A stretch of DNA of 64,000 nt, taken from positions 248,001 to 312,000 of the forward strand of contig NZ_CP094529.1 of the NCBI RefSeq assembly GCF_022811665.1, in the 5' to 3' direction. How positions within the stretch are numbered: position 1 is the first letter of the stretch; the number at the start of each line of letters is the position of its first letter. The notes beneath the pieces were generated by a model that was given only the letters and a program-made list of their open reading frames with translations, had not been told where the DNA came from and did no database searches. The DNA comes from Chryseobacterium oryzae (lineage in GTDB: Bacteria; Bacteroidota; Bacteroidia; Flavobacteriales; Weeksellaceae). The position numbers were made by a program, and so were the translations under genes. Below are positions 36,070 through 44,720 of this stretch, one piece after another.

Positions 36070-36188
36070 TACGCCCCGACCTTAGTGGAGCTCTTTTTGC
36101 TATTGCTATACACGAGAATTTTAATCTGATGACCTTCGTTGTTCGCAATAACAAAAAAGCGGGAACGGAGGGCGGATAAAGGCGCCCC
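36070..36188 (-). repeat. GC-richer, imperfectly palindromic element behind pncB
   Basis: A ~120-base block with clearly higher GC than its surroundings. Inner arms TTTTTGCTATTGC (36094-36106) and GCAATAACAAAAA (36145-36157) pair with one mismatch. Outer parts CGCCCC (36072-36077) and GGGCG near 36170-36174 extend the dyad loosely. It starts 8 bases past the pncB stop and is followed by a terminator, so it is probably transcribed as a 3' UTR structure. It looks like a dispersed intergenic element; there is no second copy in this window. Confidence 0.55.
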
Positions 36189-36196
36189 AATAAAAT

Positions 36197-37375
36197 TTAA
36201 TCTTTAATTCTTAAGAATTCTTTCGCAAGTTCAATCATTTTAGGATCTCCTGTGTATTTACCATGTTCATCCGAAAGTTTTACGGTAGGAATCCATTCTT
36301 TGTTAATCGATTGAACACCAATTAATTTCATAACAATGTTCATTGGTTTTAAGCCGACGTCATTCGTGAGATTGGTGCCGATTCCGAAAGAAATTCCGAT
36401 TTTTCCATTGCAATAATTGGTGATTTCTTCAACTTTTTCGAGATTTAAACCATCGGAAAAAATAATGTATTTGAATAATGGGTTAATGCCGTGTTTTTCG
36501 TAGTGGGCAATCGTTTTATCTGCGAATTCTAAAGGATCTCCGCTGTCGTGACGAACGCCATCGAAAAGTTTAGCAAATTTTTTGTCGAACTGTTGGAAAA
36601 AGACATCTGTAGTGTATGTATCTGAAAGAGCAACACCCAAATCTCCGCGGTAAACATCTACCCAATGTTCTAAAGCCAGTTGGTTTGCCATTTTGAATCC
36701 GTATTCTGCTGCATGAAACATGAACCATTCGTGAGCGTGTGTTCCAATTGGTTTTACTCCGTATTTCATGGCAAAATGAACATTAGAACTTCCGATAAAT
36801 GTAGAGCGTTTATTTTTAGTTAAAGCCTCCATTACCAAATTCTGTACTTTATAAGAGTGTCTTCTTCGGGTTCCGAATTCTGCAAAAGTAACGCCTAAGT
36901 TGTTTAGAGATTCTGCTTTGTCTAGAGTTCTTTTCATAACGACTTCGTTAGAATCTCTTTCCATGTGATTCATTTCGTAATGAAGTTCGCTTATTAAAGA
37001 TAATAATGGTACTTCCCACAAAATTGTTCTGTACCAGAGTCCTTCCACGATTACGGAAAGCTCTGTTCCGTCTTGTTGAATTTTTACTTCAGAAGGATCA
37101 TAATGATATCCTTCCAAAAAGTCTAAATACGGTAAATCTATATATGGGCAGGTTCTTGCCATAAATTTCTTCTCTTCTTTCGTAAGCCTGAGTTCTGCCA
37201 TTTTGTTCACGGCTTCTCTTAATGCCACATCAAATCCTTCAGGGAATTGATGTTTGCCTCTGTTGATAAATTCATACTTTACCACAGAACTAGGGAAAAG
37301 TTTTACCACGGCATTCTGCATGGTTATTTTATAGAAATCGTTGTCGAGAATCGAATTTAGAAGTACATTGCTCAT
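36197..37375 (-). CDS. pncB: Nicotinate phosphoribosyltransferase
   Basis: Makes nicotinate mononucleotide from nicotinate and PRPP, the NAD salvage entry step. 392 residues from the ATG at 37375. Motifs: the start NSILDNDFYKITMQNAV, TFAEFGTRRRHS, GSSNVHFAMKYGVKPIGTHAHEW with the His phosphorylated in the family, and VRHDSGDPLEF. The frame runs seven codons further to a TTG at 37396, but that codon lies inside an exact -7 box and is rejected. Confidence 0.95.
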   Translation of the reverse strand: MSNVLLNSILDNDFYKITMQNAVVKLFPSSVVKYEFINRGKHQFPEGFDVALREAVNKMAELRLTKEEKKFMARTCPYIDLPYLDFLEGYHYDPSEVKIQQDGTELSVIVEGLWYRTILWEVPLLSLISELHYEMNHMERDSNEVVMKRTLDKAESLNNLGVTFAEFGTRRRHSYKVQNLVMEALTKNKRSTFIGSSNVHFAMKYGVKPIGTHAHEWFMFHAAEYGFKMANQLALEHWVDVYRGDLGVALSDTYTTDVFFQQFDKKFAKLFDGVRHDSGDPLEFADKTIAHYEKHGINPLFKYIIFSDGLNLEKVEEITNYCNGKIGISFGIGTNLTNDVGLKPMNIVMKLIGVQSINKEWIPTVKLSDEHGKYTGDPKMIELAKEFLRIKD

Positions 37376-37393
37376 TATTGTGTAATTTATACG

Positions 37394-37401
37394 CAAATTT
37401 A
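37394..37401 (-). promoter_or_regulatory. -7 box of pncB
   Basis: Exact TAAATTTG followed by CG on the minus strand, 18 bases before the ATG. Confidence 0.65.
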
Positions 37402-37413
37402 GTTATTATAAAT

Positions 37414-37445
37414 AAAAATCACCCAAATTTAGGTGATTTTTTAAT
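37414..37445 (-). terminator. dps terminator
   Basis: AAAAATCACC / GGTGATTTTT with an 8-base loop. Confidence 0.8.
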
Positions 37446-37459
37446 TTTATGCGATAATA

Positions 37460-37936
37460 TTATTTGCCAAGGTAAGAGTTGTACATCCATACTTCTTTTT
37501 CCTGCTCTGTAATATAGTCGCTCATTTGAGAATTTGTTCCTTCGTCTCCTGCCTTTTCTGTAAGTTCTAAAAGTTCTCTCTGTAAATCTATTACCACTTT
37601 GAAAGAATTTAAGATAATTTCCACGCTTTTATTTCCATTGCTTACTTCTTTGCTTTCCTTAATGGTAGATACCTGAAGATAGTCTGAATAATTGTGAGCC
37701 GGAGTAGCACCCAAAGTAAGTATTCTTTCTGCAATTTCATCAATTTTCAATACCAAGCTGTTGTAAAGTTCTTCAAATTTTGGATGAAGGGTAAAAAACT
37801 GTTCTCCTTTAATGTTCCAGTGAGAACCTCTTGTGTTTTGATAAAATACGGAATAATTAGCCAAAAGGATGTTGAGCTTTTCTGAAATTTCCTGACAGTC
37901 CTGTTCTTTAAGGCCGATAATGTTAGCGTTTTTCAT
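37460..37936 (-). CDS. dps: Dps-family ferritin-like DNA protection protein
   Basis: 158 residues. Dodecameric iron store that oxidises Fe(II) with peroxide and shields DNA. The ferroxidase ligands sit in RGSHWNIKGEQFFTLHPKFE (His, His) and in the helix LVLKIDEIAERILTLG (Asp, Glu). Four helices are predicted, as in the family. It is a single-gene unit; I found no exact -7 box upstream, which may mean activated transcription. Confidence 0.93.
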   Translation of the reverse strand: MKNANIIGLKEQDCQEISEKLNILLANYSVFYQNTRGSHWNIKGEQFFTLHPKFEELYNSLVLKIDEIAERILTLGATPAHNYSDYLQVSTIKESKEVSNGNKSVEIILNSFKVVIDLQRELLELTEKAGDEGTNSQMSDYITEQEKEVWMYNSYLGK

Positions 37937-38074
37937 AAGTTTATTTATTTGCGACAGTAACAGGAAATATTATGCCGAAATATGGGTTTGCCCGATAGAT
38001 GTTGGCTATTGATAAATTTTTGAAAAAGGTACCATTTAGATTTCTTATTATTGTGAAAAATTAATAAGTAAAGG

Positions 38075-39445
38075 ATGTTTAAATATAAAATTCTAGCCGT
38101 AATAATAGTAATTGTCTATTTTTTGCAGCCTTTTTTCTTCTCAAATGGCGGGATTGGAGCCGACAGTCTTTCTTATTTTGGTATCGCAGCAGATTTGCCA
38201 AATCCTGAAACCAATCTTTTTCCGTTGGGCTATCCTATATTGTTGAGGGTTTTATATAATGTTGTACACGATTGGTTTTGGGCTTCAAAAATTCTGAATA
38301 TTCTTTTTGTTATCGGTATTCTGAGTTTTTCTTATTTCAGTAAATTTTATTTTCGGGAAACTGTTTTGCTGTTTACAGGGAAAACATTTTTTTTTGTATT
38401 TCTCCAAGCGATGTCGGAAGGTCCGTTTATTTTTCTGCTGTACTTTCTTTTTTATTTTCTGCATCAGATTTTTGCTAAAAAAAATAGAGGCTTTCAGAAT
38501 GCGGTAATGGCTTCAATTATTTTAATAGTAATGTTTTCTGTAAGGTATTCGGGAATCTATATATATGCATCTTTTCTGTTATTTTTTGCGCTGATGTTTT
38601 TCAAAATAAGAAAAGCATTCTATTTTAAACCATTGATGCTTTTTGGAGTTCTATCCGGAACGGGAATTTTTTCTTATCTGCTGTTTAATTATTTAGTATT
38701 TGGAACTTTTACTGGCGAGAATTTGCGGGGAGTGTCTATGACAAGCCTACCTATTGATATAATAAGGAGTATTCTTGGAGTTATGAATGTGGTAGACCCA
38801 TTTATCGGAATAAAGCCATCTTCTGTGAGTTTTGCAAGTATGGCATTTCAATTTCTTATTTTTATAATAGATGTAGTGATATTTGCTTACTTACTTCAAT
38901 TTTTCAGAAAAGCTAAAAACGATTCGTTATACTATTTTCATATACTATTATGGTTGATGTCTTGTATCTATGCTTTTGCTTTATTAATTTCCGGGTGGTT
39001 TCAGCAAATTGAGGAAATGAATGTAAGAATGATGGCTGCTGCAAATATCTGTGTTTTTTTCTCATTTCTCATTTTGTATTTTAAAAATGTAAATTCAGAT
39101 AAGTATCTCTGGAGAATTTCATGCTTCTTTTTTGTTTTTCTTGTGGCTTATAATTTAAAAGATGCAGATGATTATTTGAAAAATAAAAGTAAAATAGAAC
39201 CTCAAATGGTAAAATTTAAAGACAAGAAATATTTATATAACAATGAAAAGCATATTGAAACTATAACATCATACCAAATTTTGGGGATTGATAAAGTTTT
39301 TTATTATAAGCATACTAACAAGCAAAAAGGGACTATTAAGGAAAATATTGTGGGAACATTGAATCCGAAAATCAAATGGCTGATGAATGATAGTGTTCAA
39401 GACAAATCGAAAGTTCTGTACACATCTCAGATAAAATTCGATTAA
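38075..39445 (+). CDS. Polytopic membrane protein, GT-C glycosyltransferase-like
   Basis: 456 residues with about ten hydrophobic helices. The first extracytoplasmic loop contains GIGADSLSYFGIAADLPNPE, reminiscent of the acidic loop of GT-C type (PMT/ArnT-like) glycosyltransferases. The rest carries no signature I know. A role in transferring a sugar from a lipid carrier is possible but unproven. Monocistronic, between dps and the ribosomal cluster. Confidence 0.7.
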   Translation: MFKYKILAVIIVIVYFLQPFFFSNGGIGADSLSYFGIAADLPNPETNLFPLGYPILLRVLYNVVHDWFWASKILNILFVIGILSFSYFSKFYFRETVLLFTGKTFFFVFLQAMSEGPFIFLLYFLFYFLHQIFAKKNRGFQNAVMASIILIVMFSVRYSGIYIYASFLLFFALMFFKIRKAFYFKPLMLFGVLSGTGIFSYLLFNYLVFGTFTGENLRGVSMTSLPIDIIRSILGVMNVVDPFIGIKPSSVSFASMAFQFLIFIIDVVIFAYLLQFFRKAKNDSLYYFHILLWLMSCIYAFALLISGWFQQIEEMNVRMMAAANICVFFSFLILYFKNVNSDKYLWRISCFFFVFLVAYNLKDADDYLKNKSKIEPQMVKFKDKKYLYNNEKHIETITSYQILGIDKVFYYKHTNKQKGTIKENIVGTLNPKIKWLMNDSVQDKSKVLYTSQIKFD

Positions 39446-39528
39446 TATTCAGATTCATAATTTTAGTTTGGAATTTTATCATTGTATTAATTTTTATGCA
39501 ACTAACTTACTTTTATTTTTATAACTGC

Positions 39529-39558
39529 TTGTTAATTAAAAAAATATTATTATTTTTG
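39529..39558 (+). promoter_or_regulatory. Promoter of the str operon (rpsL-rpsG-fusA-rpsJ)
   Basis: TTG (39529-39531), 19-base spacer, exact TATTTTTG (39551-39558) followed by CA; the rpsL ATG is 24 bases on. Confidence 0.8.
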
Positions 39559-39582
39559 CACCCTAAAATAAAAAGCAATTAA

Positions 39583-39996
39583 ATGCCTACTATTCAACAA
39601 TTAGTAAGAAAAGGAAGAGCCACGCTTGCCAAGAAGAGCAAATCGGCTGCCCTTGATTCTTGTCCACAAAGACGTGGTGTATGTACGAGAGTATATACTA
39701 CTACACCGAAGAAACCAAACTCTGCACTAAGAAAAGTTGCAAGGGTAAGACTTTCTAACGGTAAAGAAGTTAACGCCTACATCCCGGGCGAAGGACATAA
39801 TCTTCAAGAGCACTCGATAGTATTGGTAAGAGGCGGAAGGGTGAAAGACCTACCGGGAGTACGTTACCACATCGTAAGAGGTGCATTAGACACCGCTGGT
39901 GTAAATGGAAGAACACAAAGAAGATCTAAGTACGGAGCTAAGAGACCAAAACCAGGACAAGCTGCTGCAGCTCCTGCAAAAGGTAAGAAAAAATAA
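39583..39996 (+). CDS. rpsL: 30S ribosomal protein S12
   Basis: 137 residues. Decoding-site protein of the small subunit. The start [11 protein letters not shown] and the loops [18 protein letters not shown] and [15 protein letters not shown], site of known streptomycin-resistance changes, are intact with Lys in the first loop. The tail is a short Ala/Lys extension. First gene of the str operon. Confidence 0.98.
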   Translation: MPTIQQLVRKGRATLAKKSKSAALDSCPQRRGVCTRVYTTTPKKPNSALRKVARVRLSNGKEVNAYIPGEGHNLQEHSIVLVRGGRVKDLPGVRYHIVRGALDTAGVNGRTQRRSKYGAKRPKPGQAAAAPAKGKKK

Positions 39997-40019
39997 TCAT
40001 TAAATAAGGTACAGAAACA

Positions 40020-40496
40020 ATGAGAAAGACAAAAGCGAAAAAAAGACCGTTGTTACCAGATCCGAAGTTTAATGATCAATTGGTAACAAGATTCGTAAAC
40101 AACTTGATGCTTGATGGTAAAAAATCAATCGCATTCAAAATTTTCTATGATGCATTAGATATCGTAGAAACTAAAAAAGGAGATACAGAAAAAACATCAC
40201 TAGAAATCTGGAAAGATGCATTAACAAACGTTATGCCTCACGTAGAAGTACGTTCTAGAAGAGTAGGTGGTGCTAACTTCCAGATCCCAATGCCAATCAG
40301 AGCAGATAGAAAAATTTCTATGGCGATGAAATGGTTAATCAAATATTCTAAAGCTAGAAATGATAAGTCTATGGCTTTGAAATTAGCTAACGAAGTTGTA
40401 GCGGCTTCTAGAGAAGAAGGTGCTGCTTTCAAAAAGAAATCTGATACTCACAAAATGGCGGAAGCTAACAAGGCTTTCTCACACTTCAAATTCTAA
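40020..40496 (+). CDS. rpsG: 30S ribosomal protein S7
   Basis: 158 residues; nucleates assembly of the 30S head and touches the E site. Recognised by [20 protein letters not shown] and [17 protein letters not shown]. It lies 23 bases after rpsL and 6 bases before fusA. Confidence 0.98.
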   Translation: MRKTKAKKRPLLPDPKFNDQLVTRFVNNLMLDGKKSIAFKIFYDALDIVETKKGDTEKTSLEIWKDALTNVMPHVEVRSRRVGGANFQIPMPIRADRKISMAMKWLIKYSKARNDKSMALKLANEVVAASREEGAAFKKKSDTHKMAEANKAFSHFKF

Positions 40497-40502
40497 TCTG
40501 AA

Positions 40503-42620
40503 ATGGGAAGAGATCTTAAATTTACAAGAAATATCGGTATTGCTGCTCACATTGATGCAGGTAAAACCACCACTACAGAAAGGATTTTATTCTATACAGG
40601 TGTAAACCATAAAATTGGAGAGGTTCACGATGGTGCTTCTACAATGGACTGGATGGAGCAGGAAGCAGAAAGAGGTATTACTATTACTTCAGCTGCAACT
40701 ACTTGTTCTTGGAACTTTCCAACAGATCAAGGAAAACCTCTTGCAGATACAAAACCTTACCACTTCAACATCATCGATACACCGGGACACGTTGACTTCA
40801 CTGTAGAAGTAAACAGATCTTTAAGAGTATTAGATGGATTGGTATTCTTATTCTCCGCAGTAGATGGAGTAGAGCCTCAGTCTGAAACAAACTGGAGACT
40901 TGCTGACAACTACAAAGTTGCTAGAATGGGATTTGTAAACAAAATGGACAGACAAGGTGCTGACTTTCTTAACGTGGTAAACCAGGTTAAAGATATGTTA
41001 GGATCTAACGCAGTTCCTATCGTTTTACCAATCGGTGCTGAAGAAGATTTCAAAGGTGTTGTAGACTTAATTAAAAACAGAGCGATCATCTGGGATGAAG
41101 CTGGACAAGGTGCTACTTTCGAAGTAGTTCCAATTCCGGAAGACATGAAAGATGAAGTTCTTGAATATAGAGAGAAATTAGTAGAAGCTGTTTCTGAATA
41201 TGACGAAACTTTGATGGAGAAATTCTTCGAAGATCCGGATTCAATTACAGAAGAAGAGATCAATGCTGCATTGAGAGCTGCTACTATCGATTTATCTATT
41301 ATCCCAATGACTTGTGGTTCTTCATTCAAGAATAAAGGAGTACAGTTTATGTTGGATGCAGTATGTAAATACTTGCCTTCTCCATTGGATAAAGATGATA
41401 TCAAAGGTACTGACCCAAGAACTGATGCTGAAATCACAAGAAAACCATCTGTAGATGAGCCTTTCTCTGCTTTGGCATTCAAAATTGCTACTGACCCATT
41501 CGTGGGAAGATTAGCATTCTTCAGAGCATACTCTGGAAGATTAGATGCTGGTTCTTATATCTTGAACACTCGTTCAGGAGATAAAGAAAGAATCTCAAGA
41601 ATCTATCAGATGCACGCTAACAAGCAAAACCCAGTAGAATATATTGAAGCTGGTGATATTGGTGCAGCGGTAGGTTTCAAATCTATCAAAACTGGTGATA
41701 CAATGTGTGATGAGAAAAACCCAATCGTTCTAGAATCGATGGTTTTCCCTGATCCTGTAATCGGTATCGCTGTTGAGCCTAAAACTAAAGCTGACCAAGA
41801 TAAAATGGGTAACGCTCTAGCTAAATTGGCTGAAGAAGATCCTACTTTTACAGTTAGAACTGATGAGGCTTCTGGACAAACGATCATTTCTGGTATGGGT
41901 GAGCTTCACTTGGATATCATTGTAGACCGTATGAAGAGAGAGTTTAAGGTTGAAGTAAACCAAGGACAACCTCAGGTAGAGTACAAAGAAAACTTAACAA
42001 AAGTTGCTAGCCACAGAGAGGTTTACAAAAAGCAATCTGGTGGTAAAGGTAAATTTGCTGACATTGTATTTGAACTAGGACCTGCAGACGAAGGTAAAGT
42101 TGGTTTAGAATTCATCAATGAGATTAAAGGTGGTAACGTTCCTAGAGAATTTGTTCCTGCAATTGAAAAAGGCTTTAAAGCTGCAATGAAGAACGGTCCA
42201 TTGGCTGGTTTCGAAGTTGAAGGTATTAAAGTTACTCTTAAAGATGGATCTTTCCACGCGGTGGATTCTGATGCTCTTTCATTTGAAATGGCTGCTAAAT
42301 TAGGATTTAAAGAAGCGGGACGTGCTGCTAAGCCAGTAATTATGGAGCCTATTATGAAGCTGGAAGTTGTAACTCCGGAAGAATATATGGGTAACATCAT
42401 TGGTGACCTTAACAAGAGAAGAGGTACTATCAGTGGTCAGGAAGAGAAAAACGGTGCTGTTGTAATCAAAGGTTCTGTTCCACTTTCTGAAATGTTTGGA
42501 TATGTTACTACTCTAAGAACACTTTCATCAGGAAGAGCTACTTCTTCTATGGAATTAGAGAAGTACCAAGCTACTCCACAAAACGTTGCTGAAGAAATCA
42601 TAGCTAAAGCAAAAGGTTAA
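40503..42620 (+). CDS. fusA: Elongation factor G
   Basis: Translocation GTPase, 705 residues. G1 [12 protein letters not shown], switch [14 protein letters not shown] and G4 [10 protein letters not shown] are present, followed by the five-domain EF-G layout ending [14 protein letters not shown] ([20 protein letters not shown]). No truncation or internal stop. Part of the str operon. Confidence 0.98.
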   Translation: MGRDLKFTRNIGIAAHIDAGKTTTTERILFYTGVNHKIGEVHDGASTMDWMEQEAERGITITSAATTCSWNFPTDQGKPLADTKPYHFNIIDTPGHVDFTVEVNRSLRVLDGLVFLFSAVDGVEPQSETNWRLADNYKVARMGFVNKMDRQGADFLNVVNQVKDMLGSNAVPIVLPIGAEEDFKGVVDLIKNRAIIWDEAGQGATFEVVPIPEDMKDEVLEYREKLVEAVSEYDETLMEKFFEDPDSITEEEINAALRAATIDLSIIPMTCGSSFKNKGVQFMLDAVCKYLPSPLDKDDIKGTDPRTDAEITRKPSVDEPFSALAFKIATDPFVGRLAFFRAYSGRLDAGSYILNTRSGDKERISRIYQMHANKQNPVEYIEAGDIGAAVGFKSIKTGDTMCDEKNPIVLESMVFPDPVIGIAVEPKTKADQDKMGNALAKLAEEDPTFTVRTDEASGQTIISGMGELHLDIIVDRMKREFKVEVNQGQPQVEYKENLTKVASHREVYKKQSGGKGKFADIVFELGPADEGKVGLEFINEIKGGNVPREFVPAIEKGFKAAMKNGPLAGFEVEGIKVTLKDGSFHAVDSDALSFEMAAKLGFKEAGRAAKPVIMEPIMKLEVVTPEEYMGNIIGDLNKRRGTISGQEEKNGAVVIKGSVPLSEMFGYVTTLRTLSSGRATSSMELEKYQATPQNVAEEIIAKAKG

Positions 42621-42636
42621 TTTTTAAATTAAAGAA

Positions 42637-42942
42637 ATGTCACAAAGAATCAGAATAAAACTAAAATCTTACGATTACAACTTGGTAGACAAGTCTGCTG
42701 AGAAAATCGTAAAAACGGTAAAGGCTACCGGTGCTGTTGTAAACGGTCCTATTCCATTGCCAACGAACAAGAGAATCTTCACAGTGTTGAGATCTCCGCA
42801 CGTAAACAAGAAAGCAAGAGAGCAGTTCCAATTATCAGCTCACAAGAGACTAATGGATATCTACTCTTCTTCTTCTAAAACTGTTGATGCTCTAATGAAA
42901 TTAGAACTTCCTTCAGGAGTTGACGTAGAAATTAAAGTGTGA
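42637..42942 (+). CDS. rpsJ: 30S ribosomal protein S10
   Basis: 101 residues, with [39 protein letters not shown] and SGVDVEIKV. It is also the NusE antitermination factor. Here it is the last gene of the str operon and is followed by a terminator. In many bacteria rplC follows rpsJ directly, but here about 5.8 kb separates them. Confidence 0.98.
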   Translation: MSQRIRIKLKSYDYNLVDKSAEKIVKTVKATGAVVNGPIPLPTNKRIFTVLRSPHVNKKAREQFQLSAHKRLMDIYSSSSKTVDALMKLELPSGVDVEIKV

Positions 42943-42953
42943 TAAATGAGCTT

Positions 42954-42981
42954 GAAGACTGAAGTCGGAAGATGGAAGTTT
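42954..42981 (+). repeat. Four heptamers GAAGnnn after rpsJ
   Basis: GAAGACT, GAAGTCG, GAAGATG, GAAGTTT in tandem with exact 7-base period, 11 bases after the rpsJ stop. Similar in period to the heptamer blocks at 13674 and 52572. Confidence 0.5.
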
Positions 42982-43001
42982 TTAGCTACACATTAATTAT
43001 T

Positions 43002-43036
43002 AAATCCCTTTTCGAAAGAAGAGGGATTTTTTATAT
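43002..43036 (+). terminator. Terminator of the str operon
   Basis: AAATCCCTTTT / AAGAGGGATTT (one mismatch), 6-base loop, then a T run. Confidence 0.8.
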
Positions 43037-43148
43037 TTTAAAAATAACTTTTACAAAGTTTTGGAAATATAAGTTCGAAGTTAATAAAAGGCAAAGGAAT
43101 TGTATAAAGTTTTTATGTACATTTAACAGCATAATAAAAACAAAATAT

Positions 43149-43628
43149 ATGTCAGACAAAAGTATATTTGAACGATTTTCAGATTGGGCAACAAAATTTA
43201 CCGGAAGTTCTTATGCTTTTATAGGAGCCACACTTATTGTCATTATTTGGGCCGTTTCGGGACCGGTTTTTAATTATTCAGAAACATGGCAACTTGTCAT
43301 CAACACCGGGACAACGATTATTACTTTTCTCATGGTTTTCCTCATTCAAAAAGCACAGAATAAAGATTCTAAAGCTATCCAGATAAAGCTGAATGAATTG
43401 CTTGCCGCAAACGAAAAAGCTAGCAACCGAATTGTAGATATTGAGGATCTTACCGAAAAAGAATTAGATCAGCTACATTGTTACTACGAAAAATTGGCAG
43501 ATTTCGCAGAGAAAGATGAAGACATCCATACTTCACATTCTATAGATGCGGCTCAAAGAAATCAGGATTATAAGCATGAGTTTTTTAAAAGAAAGCATGA
43601 AGAGTGGCTGTTAAAACAAAAGAAATAA
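43149..43628 (+). CDS. Low-affinity iron permease-family membrane protein
   Basis: 159 residues. SDWATKFTGSSYAFIGATLI, IIWAVSGPVFNYSETWQLVI and NTGTTIITFLMVFLIQKAQN match the low-affinity iron permease family (Fet4-like, PF04120), with two to three membrane helices. The C-terminal half is a charged helical cytoplasmic region. A longer frame opens at 42972 but runs through the rpsJ terminator, so the ATG at 43149 is used. The ferrous-iron role is inferred from the family. Confidence 0.85.
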   Translation: MSDKSIFERFSDWATKFTGSSYAFIGATLIVIIWAVSGPVFNYSETWQLVINTGTTIITFLMVFLIQKAQNKDSKAIQIKLNELLAANEKASNRIVDIEDLTEKELDQLHCYYEKLADFAEKDEDIHTSHSIDAAQRNQDYKHEFFKRKHEEWLLKQKK

Positions 43629-43813
43629 GCTTTTTTATTCAAGCTTCATCAGCGACTTTGTCGCCATTATTTGCTCCTTAAAATAATACGCTTAAAATTA
43701 AAACCTTTGCGTGGTAAAAGATTTTACTTAATTTCTTTTAGCTAGTTTAAATAATTTATCACACCGAAGTGTTTTTTTTTGACAATAAATTAGAACGAAT
43801 TAATTTTTCATCT

Positions 43814-43821
43814 TACTTTTG
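43814..43821 (+). promoter_or_regulatory. -7 box of the GLPGLI gene
   Basis: Exact TACTTTTG followed by TG, 18 bases before the ATG at 43840. Confidence 0.65.
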
Positions 43822-43839
43822 TGTATAAAGTTATATTAT

Positions 43840-44679
43840 ATGTTGAAGGTTTTTATTTCAGTATTATTTTTTTGCATGACTTTAATTTCTGCCCAGCAAA
43901 CTAAAATTATCGGTGATTTTTCGATGAAAGCAACATCTTACAGTGCAAAGGTTTTTGAGAAAAGCAATCTTAATATTTATTATCAGTTTAAATTTTTAAA
44001 AGACGCAAAAATTTCTGAAAATCCGAGAGAAGGATTGTGTGTTTTACAAATTGGCGAAAACTATTCAAAGTTCAGCGACACAAAAACATTACAGAAAGAT
44101 TCTTTGTTTGAAAAATTTTCTCATCTCGAAAGTGTCAGTACGAAAGAAATGAATCAGCTTTTTATGTATAATCCTTTATGGGAAACAGAAAGTTTAAAAT
44201 CTGTAATCGATAAAAAAGTTATTTATCAAAAAAGATATAAAACAAAATACGAATATGAAGAACTTCAGCCTGAATTTAAGTGGCAACTTCATAACGAATC
44301 GAAAAAAATTCTTGATTACAACTGTAAAAAGGCAACCGTAAAATATAGAGGAAGAGAATTTGTCGCTTGGTACACAACAGAAATCCCCATAAACAACGGA
44401 CCGTATGTTTTTGAAGGATTGCCGGGTTTAATTTTAGATCTTGAAGATTCACAAAATAAATATCATTTTACAGCAGTTGGAATTGATAAAAAACCAATGG
44501 ATATTTATCTACGAAACGATAAAGAGATCCTGAAAATAAGCAGAGCAAAGTTTAGAGAGGTAGAAAAAACGTATCACGATAATCCGGGTGCCTTTCATGG
44601 TAAAGCTTTAAACGAGGATGGTTCACCGATAGTTGTTAAATCAAAACCTTTTCCCTACGACCCTTTTGAATTAGAATAA
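43840..44679 (+). CDS. Secreted GLPGLI-family protein
   Basis: 279 residues with a signal peptide (ends LISAQ) and the hallmark stretch GPYVFEGLPGLILDLEDS, as well as YTTEIPI just before it. The family is abundant in Bacteroidota and often accompanies TonB-dependent receptors, but its function is not known. A TTG at 43819 in frame lies inside the -7 box and is rejected as start. Converges on a bidirectional terminator with the next gene. Confidence 0.9.
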   Translation: MLKVFISVLFFCMTLISAQQTKIIGDFSMKATSYSAKVFEKSNLNIYYQFKFLKDAKISENPREGLCVLQIGENYSKFSDTKTLQKDSLFEKFSHLESVSTKEMNQLFMYNPLWETESLKSVIDKKVIYQKRYKTKYEYEELQPEFKWQLHNESKKILDYNCKKATVKYRGREFVAWYTTEIPINNGPYVFEGLPGLILDLEDSQNKYHFTAVGIDKKPMDIYLRNDKEILKISRAKFREVEKTYHDNPGAFHGKALNEDGSPIVVKSKPFPYDPFELE

Positions 44680-44683
44680 AATT

Positions 44684-44717
44684 AAAGCCTTACAAAATCT
44701 GTAAGGCTTTAGTTTTT
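44684..44717. terminator. Bidirectional terminator
   Basis: Perfect 11-bp arms AAAGCCTTACA / TGTAAGGCTTT with a 5-base loop, between convergent stop codons at 44679 and 44721. Confidence 0.85.
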
Positions 44718-44720
44718 TAA

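Noticed and set aside
40910..41482. 190-codon open frame antisense to fusA
   Set aside because: Mirror of a highly biased essential gene; low-complexity Ser/Leu/Ile translation and no promoter. The same applies to antisense frames over groEL, rpoA, rplV and the 902-aa gene (45264-45701).
42972..43148. 59-residue extension of the iron-permease-like protein
   Set aside because: It runs through the rpsJ terminator hairpin and lacks similarity to the family.
43629..43813. AAGCTT-loop-AAGCTT hairpin and GCGAC/GTCGC pairing after the iron-permease-like gene
   Set aside because: Short arms without a T tract; too weak to call a terminator or element.
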